Source: Planctomycetaceae bacterium
GTDB lineage: Bacteria; Planctomycetota; Planctomycetia; Pirellulales; Pirellulaceae
Direction of reading: 5' to 3'
Length of the DNA stretch: 56,565 nucleotides
Assembly (NCBI GenBank): GCA_002709045.1
Contig: PAPJ01000042.1
Coordinates: 1 to 56,565, forward strand
The position numbers and the translations under genes are program-made. Below, piece by piece: positions 52,150-56,565 of the stretch. Position 1 is the stretch's first letter. Each line of letters begins with the position of its first letter. The notes beneath the pieces are model-generated. The model saw only the letters and a list, made by a program, of their open reading frames with translations, was not told the DNA's origin and ran no database searches.

Positions 52150-54627
52150 ATGTGTTACATCAAATCAATTTCGGTCATCGCACTGCTGAGCCTTTGTTAC
52201 CAGATAAACGGAGCCGAAGTGGATCAGCTAACACCGGAAAACTGGGATAAGCACGTACCAGCCGGCAAAGAAGTAGACGCCATTTATGGCGACTATGTTA
52301 TACGCAATGACGTACTCATCGCGATTATCGCTCAACCGACACCTACGCGAAATGCCAACCTTACAATCCGTCAAGTCGGCGGTTGTGTACTCGATCTAAC
52401 CAGACATGATTCCAACAATGACCAACTCGGTTGCTACTACCCAACCGGCCAGAAGTTCTCATTTACCGATCCCAAACAAGTCAATTTCGTAGTGACCGAA
52501 GGTAACCAGGCCGCGATTCATATCACCAGTCAGAAGGAGAGTGACGGATCCTCTGCGAAAATCATCTACTCGATAGAAAATGGTGCTCAAAGTTTACAAA
52601 TCAGTACGCTGTACCTAAACGGTTCTGACAAGCCGGTTAAGATTGGCCTGCAGGATTCGATTCGTGCTGACAGTCCTTTTGTCTTAGGCTCAAAAGAAAA
52701 TACTTTCTGGGCAAACGATCAATGGTTCCGGCAAGCCTACGGTGTGTGGTCAGCAGAACATCAGATTAAACGAACCGGCAGCGGTGGCCGGGTGATCCAA
52801 TTCACAAGTAATGCTGCGACTTCTGTTGAACTGCAACCTATGCAAAGCAGTACTTTGCAGCGCGAACTGATTCCGGCGAGCAGTGAACTTGAGCTTAAAA
52901 CCATCTTCAATGATCTCAGTCAGATCAGTCAACATGTCGTGCAGCTAACCACTGTCGATCCAGACGGACCCGTCAGTCATGCTCGAATCAGCGTGCAGCT
53001 TGACAAGACCACCATTGGTAACATTCGTACTAACGCAAAGGGTACATGTCAATTCTCTCTGCCAACCGGAGATTATACGATGCTGTGCAAAGCTGCGGGA
53101 CGACCTGAGCGTGAATTTAAAATCTCGGTTAAGGAAAAAACTCATCAAACGATCGAGTTAAAACGAGCCGGATATTTCTCGGCACACGTCACTGATGGAA
53201 ACGGCAGGCCTATTTATGCCAAACTGTCGTTCGAAGGTTTGAAAGAAACGGCAACCCCGAACTTTGCACCTAAACAAAATGCAATCTTCGCTGAGAATCT
53301 GATTTACGCGAACAATGGCAAAGTACATCACCCCTTACTGCCGGGTAGCTACAGAGTCATCATCAGCCATGGTCCGGAATACAACGCTGATGTTCAAAAC
53401 ATCGTTATCCAAGAAGGAGAAACCTTCAGCCTCGAGTCTGCGTTAGACCATATTGTGGACACCCGCGGTTGGATCAGTGCTGATTTCCATACTCACAGCT
53501 CTCCATCAGGTGACAACACCACTGACCAGTACGGACGAATCCTGACTCTATTGGCTGAAAATATTGAGTACTCACCAGCAACTGAGCATCAGCGAATCGA
53601 CTCTTTTACTCCGATTCTCAAAAAACTACGAGCCGAGCACTTAATGGGCACTGCTCCGGGGATGGAACTGACCGGACGCGTACTGCCGGTCAATCATCAA
53701 AATGCATTTCCACTGATCCATCGTCCTCGCACTCAGGATGGTGGAGGTCCGGTAATTGACGACAACCCAATCACGCAGATTAAACGCCTCAAAGGTTGGA
53801 ATAACAATTCAGACAAGATTGTGCAGGAAGACCATCCGTCCCTGATGCAAATTTGGCGGGATAAGGACACCGACAATATAGCGGATGGAGGATTCCGGGA
53901 AATGCTCGACTATATGGACACCATGGAAGTGCATCCTCCGCAGTCAATCTTCCAGATACCGGAGCAATTACAGCCGTCCAACTCGCGAGAACCCGTCATG
54001 TTTTACTGGATGCAGTTGATTAATAAAGGTTATCGCATTTCCGGTGTCGTTAATTCAGACTGCCACTACAACAATCATGATGCCGGATATATTCGCAATT
54101 ACATACTTTCTCCGACTGACAATCCCGGACGTATCAAGACTCCCAATATCGTTGCTGCTTGTCGCAAAGGAAATATTGTCATGACTAACGGTCCTTTCTT
54201 GGATGTCAGTGTTACCGCGGGGAAAAAATCTCGTGCCGTGCCGGGTGATGACCTTACTGCTCCATCCGGAAAGGTTAAGGTTTCCGTCAGTGTGCAGTGT
54301 CCTAACTGGTTTGATATCAATCGAGTTCAGTTTTTTCTCAACGGACGTATGGCCGAGGATTTGAATTACACTCGACGTACGCACCCACAAATGTTTTCTG
54401 AGACATCCGTCACCAGATTCAACCAAACGATTGAAATTGAATTAGAGGAAGATACGCATATTATCGTGGCTACCATTGGTGAAGATCTGAAAATCGGGCC
54501 TGTTCAGGGCGAACGACGCGGAGCTATGGAACCAACTGCCGTTGCCAATCCTGTGTTTGTCGATATTGACAGAAACGGATTCCAATTCAATCAGGATAAT
54601 CTGGGTATCAACCTGGATGCAGAATAG
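52150..54627 (+). CDS. CehA/McbA-type PHP-domain metallohydrolase
   Basis: An 825-residue secreted protein (signal peptide 1-22). The N-terminal half (about 25-420) has a sheet-rich region followed by a carboxypeptidase-regulatory-like domain (HARISVQLDKTTIG, KGTCQFSLPTGDYT). Residues about 435-700 form a PHP-type metal hydrolase: SADFHTHSSPSGDN (His447, His449), ATEHQR and VVNSDCHYNNHD supply metal ligands. The C-terminal part is another sandwich. Named relatives CehA and McbA hydrolyse a carbamate ester (carbaryl) or act near that route, but most planctomycete homologues have no known substrate. An ester, phosphoester or carbamate target is possible. Confidence 0.85.
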   Translation: MCYIKSISVIALLSLCYQINGAEVDQLTPENWDKHVPAGKEVDAIYGDYVIRNDVLIAIIAQPTPTRNANLTIRQVGGCVLDLTRHDSNNDQLGCYYPTGQKFSFTDPKQVNFVVTEGNQAAIHITSQKESDGSSAKIIYSIENGAQSLQISTLYLNGSDKPVKIGLQDSIRADSPFVLGSKENTFWANDQWFRQAYGVWSAEHQIKRTGSGGRVIQFTSNAATSVELQPMQSSTLQRELIPASSELELKTIFNDLSQISQHVVQLTTVDPDGPVSHARISVQLDKTTIGNIRTNAKGTCQFSLPTGDYTMLCKAAGRPEREFKISVKEKTHQTIELKRAGYFSAHVTDGNGRPIYAKLSFEGLKETATPNFAPKQNAIFAENLIYANNGKVHHPLLPGSYRVIISHGPEYNADVQNIVIQEGETFSLESALDHIVDTRGWISADFHTHSSPSGDNTTDQYGRILTLLAENIEYSPATEHQRIDSFTPILKKLRAEHLMGTAPGMELTGRVLPVNHQNAFPLIHRPRTQDGGGPVIDDNPITQIKRLKGWNNNSDKIVQEDHPSLMQIWRDKDTDNIADGGFREMLDYMDTMEVHPPQSIFQIPEQLQPSNSREPVMFYWMQLINKGYRISGVVNSDCHYNNHDAGYIRNYILSPTDNPGRIKTPNIVAACRKGNIVMTNGPFLDVSVTAGKKSRAVPGDDLTAPSGKVKVSVSVQCPNWFDINRVQFFLNGRMAEDLNYTRRTHPQMFSETSVTRFNQTIEIELEEDTHIIVATIGEDLKIGPVQGERRGAMEPTAVANPVFVDIDRNGFQFNQDNLGINLDAE

Positions 54628-54642
54628 AAACAGGCAAACACT

Positions 54643-55452
54643 ATGGATCTCGGACTAAAAGGGAAGGTCGCTGTTGTCACAGGTGGCTCCAAAGGTATCG
54701 GCGAAGCTATTACTCGGACACTACTGACCGAAGGCGCACAGGTCGCCAATATAAATCGCTCAACAGCAGAAGGTGAATCCCTTGAGGCTGAATATCAAGC
54801 TAAAGGACAACGCTGTAAATTCATCCAGGCCGACCTAACTCAAATTCAGGCATGTGAACGAGCCGTTAAAACCGCTTTGGACGAATTCGGACGAATCGAC
54901 ATTTTAATAAATAACGCCGGTGTAAATGATGGAGTCTCTTTAAGCGACGGGCCTGACGCATTTCTTGGTTCGCTACAACGAAACCTGATTCACTACTATG
55001 CAATGGCTCACTATGCACTCAACGCATTAAAAGAATCGCAGGGTGCAATTATTAATGTCAGCAGTAAAGTCGCCGCAACCGGGCAGGGTGGCACCAGTGG
55101 ATATGCCGCATCCAAAGGTGGCATTAATGGGATGACACGCGAATGGGCTTTAGATCTTGCTGCGGATAATATTCGAGTAAACACGGTGGTTCCTGCAGAA
55201 ACTTGGACACCTCTTTACGCAGAATTAATTGATCAGTCAGCCGATCCTGCGGCTGCCAGAAAACAGATCGAGGACATCATTCCCCTGGGGAAACGATTTA
55301 CGACATCTCAGGAAATCGCTGATATGGTCGTATTTCTGGCTTCACAGCGTTCTTTACATACCACCGGACAAATTCACTATGTAGACGGCGGTTACACTCA
55401 TTTAGACCGCAAATATACGTCTGGTTCGAATAAAGTGGATCTTTCCAAATAG
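54643..55452 (+). CDS. SDR-family dehydrogenase, intact catalytic set
   Basis: A 269-residue cytoplasmic short-chain dehydrogenase: nucleotide motif VTGGSKGIGE, NNAG, Ser141 in INVSSK, Tyr154 and Lys158 in GYAASKGG. It resembles glucose/L-fucose-type sugar dehydrogenases in overall pattern, but this is not specific. It follows the PHP gene by 15 bp. Unlike the SDR at 42309, it keeps the Lys, so the two SDRs in neighbouring operons provide a useful contrast. Confidence 0.92.
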   Translation: MDLGLKGKVAVVTGGSKGIGEAITRTLLTEGAQVANINRSTAEGESLEAEYQAKGQRCKFIQADLTQIQACERAVKTALDEFGRIDILINNAGVNDGVSLSDGPDAFLGSLQRNLIHYYAMAHYALNALKESQGAIINVSSKVAATGQGGTSGYAASKGGINGMTREWALDLAADNIRVNTVVPAETWTPLYAELIDQSADPAAARKQIEDIIPLGKRFTTSQEIADMVVFLASQRSLHTTGQIHYVDGGYTHLDRKYTSGSNKVDLSK

Positions 55453-55557
55453 TGCCCCGACTCAGAATCCAATTGAGTTTTTGACTGCCCTGACTAGTCT
55501 AAATGCTATATTTCAAGTAGTTAATGTTCTTCCGGATTCTTCGCTACGGTTCTTATT

Positions 55558-56565
55558 TTGTATTTATCAAGGCTATCGCCGGCATTTACGCTCTGTCTGG
55601 TCTTACTGGGCTGCAATTCCGAAAAGGAATTGAGTTCTCATTCGCTGAAAAATTCCGTTTCGCTAGCCGATACTGAAAACGAAATTAAAAATGACCAGAC
55701 TCTGGCTATCCCGGAAGAAGATGCAAAATATCTTCAGGACGTCGAACACTTCGGTGGGTTTGTACTTGGCGATCGAGCTTTTCCAAAAATTAATAATGCC
55801 ATTAAGCAAGAGGACTGGGAGAGTTTTGAAAGTTTCTTTGCCCCTGAATTTGAAGGTGAGATGTTTGTTTGGGATCAAGCAACATCAAGCCATTTCGATT
55901 TTGCCAGCTTCGACCGCTGGGATTCCGAATCACCCCGTACAAAGAAATTAACTCGTACCGGGTTTGTGGCCGCCATCAAAGAGCTGCGTGCACAATTCCC
56001 CGAACTGGAACGCTCCGAATTCAAAGTCATTAAAATGACACCGGAACATCACGGTCAATTTGATGAGCCGTGGAGTGGTAGTTTTAAGCTCGCGATGGCA
56101 GGCAAGAATCCTGCGGGCAAGATTGCTTTTCTCACGCTGAAATTTTCCTGCCGTATCGCTTCTATTTCAGAAGAAACCCCGGACTCAAAAGAATACATCC
56201 TTAGCTGCCTGCCTTACGAAGGAAAACACGGAACAAGCGAGAAGTTTCTCATGGAAGATGTCACCAACAATACAGGCATCACCAATCTGGGTTTACGGGA
56301 TAACTGGAAATACGACTATGCCGAAGGGCAGACACGTCCGTTTGTGACCGGCGGAATTTTTGCGAATGACTTCAATCAGGATGGAAATACAGACTTCCTG
56401 CTGACAGACCTCGATGGACTGTTTTTTTACGTGGGAGATGGCGAGGGAAAATTCACCGAACAGTCCATTCAGATCGGTCTGCCTAGATTTATTAAAGAAC
56501 CGGTCGCCGTTGTTGCTGATTTTAACAATGACACTTACGAGGATCTAATTATTGGTCAGTCATTA
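55558..56565 (+). CDS. Lipoprotein with FG-GAP/VCBS repeats, 3' end beyond window
   Basis: This frame is open for 336 codons to the window end, with no ATG at its 5' end; a TTG at 55558 gives a lipoprotein signal (MYLSRLSPAFTLCLVLLGC) with lipobox LLGC, Cys19 being the mature end. An N-terminal region of about 240 residues has no recognised domain (EDWESFESFFAPEFEGEMF). From about 255 on come FG-GAP/VCBS-type repeats: FANDFNQDGNTDFLLTD and ADFNNDTYEDLIIG, the start of a propeller as in CRTAC1-like planctomycete proteins. The start is uncertain and has no clear Shine-Dalgarno site. Confidence 0.75.
   Translation, partial: MYLSRLSPAFTLCLVLLGCNSEKELSSHSLKNSVSLADTENEIKNDQTLAIPEEDAKYLQDVEHFGGFVLGDRAFPKINNAIKQEDWESFESFFAPEFEGEMFVWDQATSSHFDFASFDRWDSESPRTKKLTRTGFVAAIKELRAQFPELERSEFKVIKMTPEHHGQFDEPWSGSFKLAMAGKNPAGKIAFLTLKFSCRIASISEETPDSKEYILSCLPYEGKHGTSEKFLMEDVTNNTGITNLGLRDNWKYDYAEGQTRPFVTGGIFANDFNQDGNTDFLLTDLDGLFFYVGDGEGKFTEQSIQIGLPRFIKEPVAVVADFNNDTYEDLIIGQSL

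Noticed and set aside
55524..55676. 50-residue frame starting with ATG (MFFRILRYG) ahead of the FG-GAP gene
   Set aside because: It ends quickly and overlaps the lipoprotein signal in another frame; kept only as a hint of a possible start problem.
1..56565. CRISPR arrays, insertion sequences, prophage genes, rRNA, toxin-antitoxin pairs
   Set aside because: I looked for regular spaced repeats, transposase or integrase motifs and paired small genes, and saw none that I could support.

Overview
The window reads as a piece of a Planctomycetota chromosome (or metagenome contig). The diagnostic families are planctomycete-type: DUF1549/DUF1553 cytochrome proteins with a DUF1501 partner, PVC-type haem proteins ending in a CxxCH domain, DUF1080 fusions, many secreted S1 sulfatases and SGNH/PVC fusions. 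I cannot fix the genus. Most genes encode exported proteins with N-terminal signal peptides, and Shine-Dalgarno motifs are often weak or absent.

Layout. (1) 1-3.98 kb: the 3' part of a tRNA-Asn, then two genes (an anti-sigma/FecR-like membrane protein and a secreted SGNH hydrolase) in visibly GC-richer DNA. This block is bracketed by a 19-nt near-identical repeat (108-126 and 3956-3974) and contains a strong lone terminator. (2) 4.1-15.75 kb, plus strand: an operon-like run with a small secreted protein, a DUF1080/propeller/haem fusion, a double sulfatase and three further sulfatases. (3) 15.76-16.9 kb, minus: a PiT phosphate transporter. (4) 17.1-23.3 kb, plus: sulfatase, DUF1549/DUF1553 cytochrome, DUF1501. 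(5) 23.4-29.1 kb: SASA esterase (-), class I glutamine-amidotransferase-like protein and sulfatase (+), then a secreted nitrilase with an unknown secreted partner (-). (6) 29.3-30.0 kb: a cold-shock protein and a STAS protein, the only regulatory-type genes apart from the first gene. (7) 30.2-32.75 kb: a ceramidase-like protein overlapping a polytopic membrane protein by one base. (8) 32.8-37.7 kb, minus: a 1653-residue SGNH/propeller/HEAT/discoidin/blue-copper/cytochrome c fusion. (9) 37.9-50.3 kb, minus: a tightly packed nine-gene catabolic operon (D-2-hydroxyacid dehydrogenase, epoxide hydrolase, Ldh2 oxidoreductase, tandem cyclase, Nramp-like transporter with an inserted EF-hand-like region, SDR, fused E1 alpha-beta, E2, M20 amidohydrolase). 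(10) 50.5-56.5 kb, plus and divergent from the operon: sulfatase, CehA/McbA-type PHP protein, SDR, and a lipoprotein with FG-GAP repeats cut by the window end.

How the genes may work together. Eight sulfatase domains in seven genes, a carbohydrate esterase-like protein, a DUF1080 domain and several haem proteins suggest an exported system for desulfating and oxidising sulfated organic matter. No ordinary glycoside hydrolase, polysaccharide lyase or sulfatase-maturation enzyme is in the window. The nine-gene operon looks like an intracellular route for a small oxygenated or amide-containing compound: amide, epoxide and ring-hydrolysing enzymes, three NAD(P)-type dehydrogenases and a 2-oxoacid-type dehydrogenase E1/E2 without E3, served by a non-canonical transporter. 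Its substrate cannot be read from sequence. The best candidates for something undescribed are this operon with its EF-hand transporter and degenerate tandem cyclase, and the neighbouring copper/haem megaprotein.
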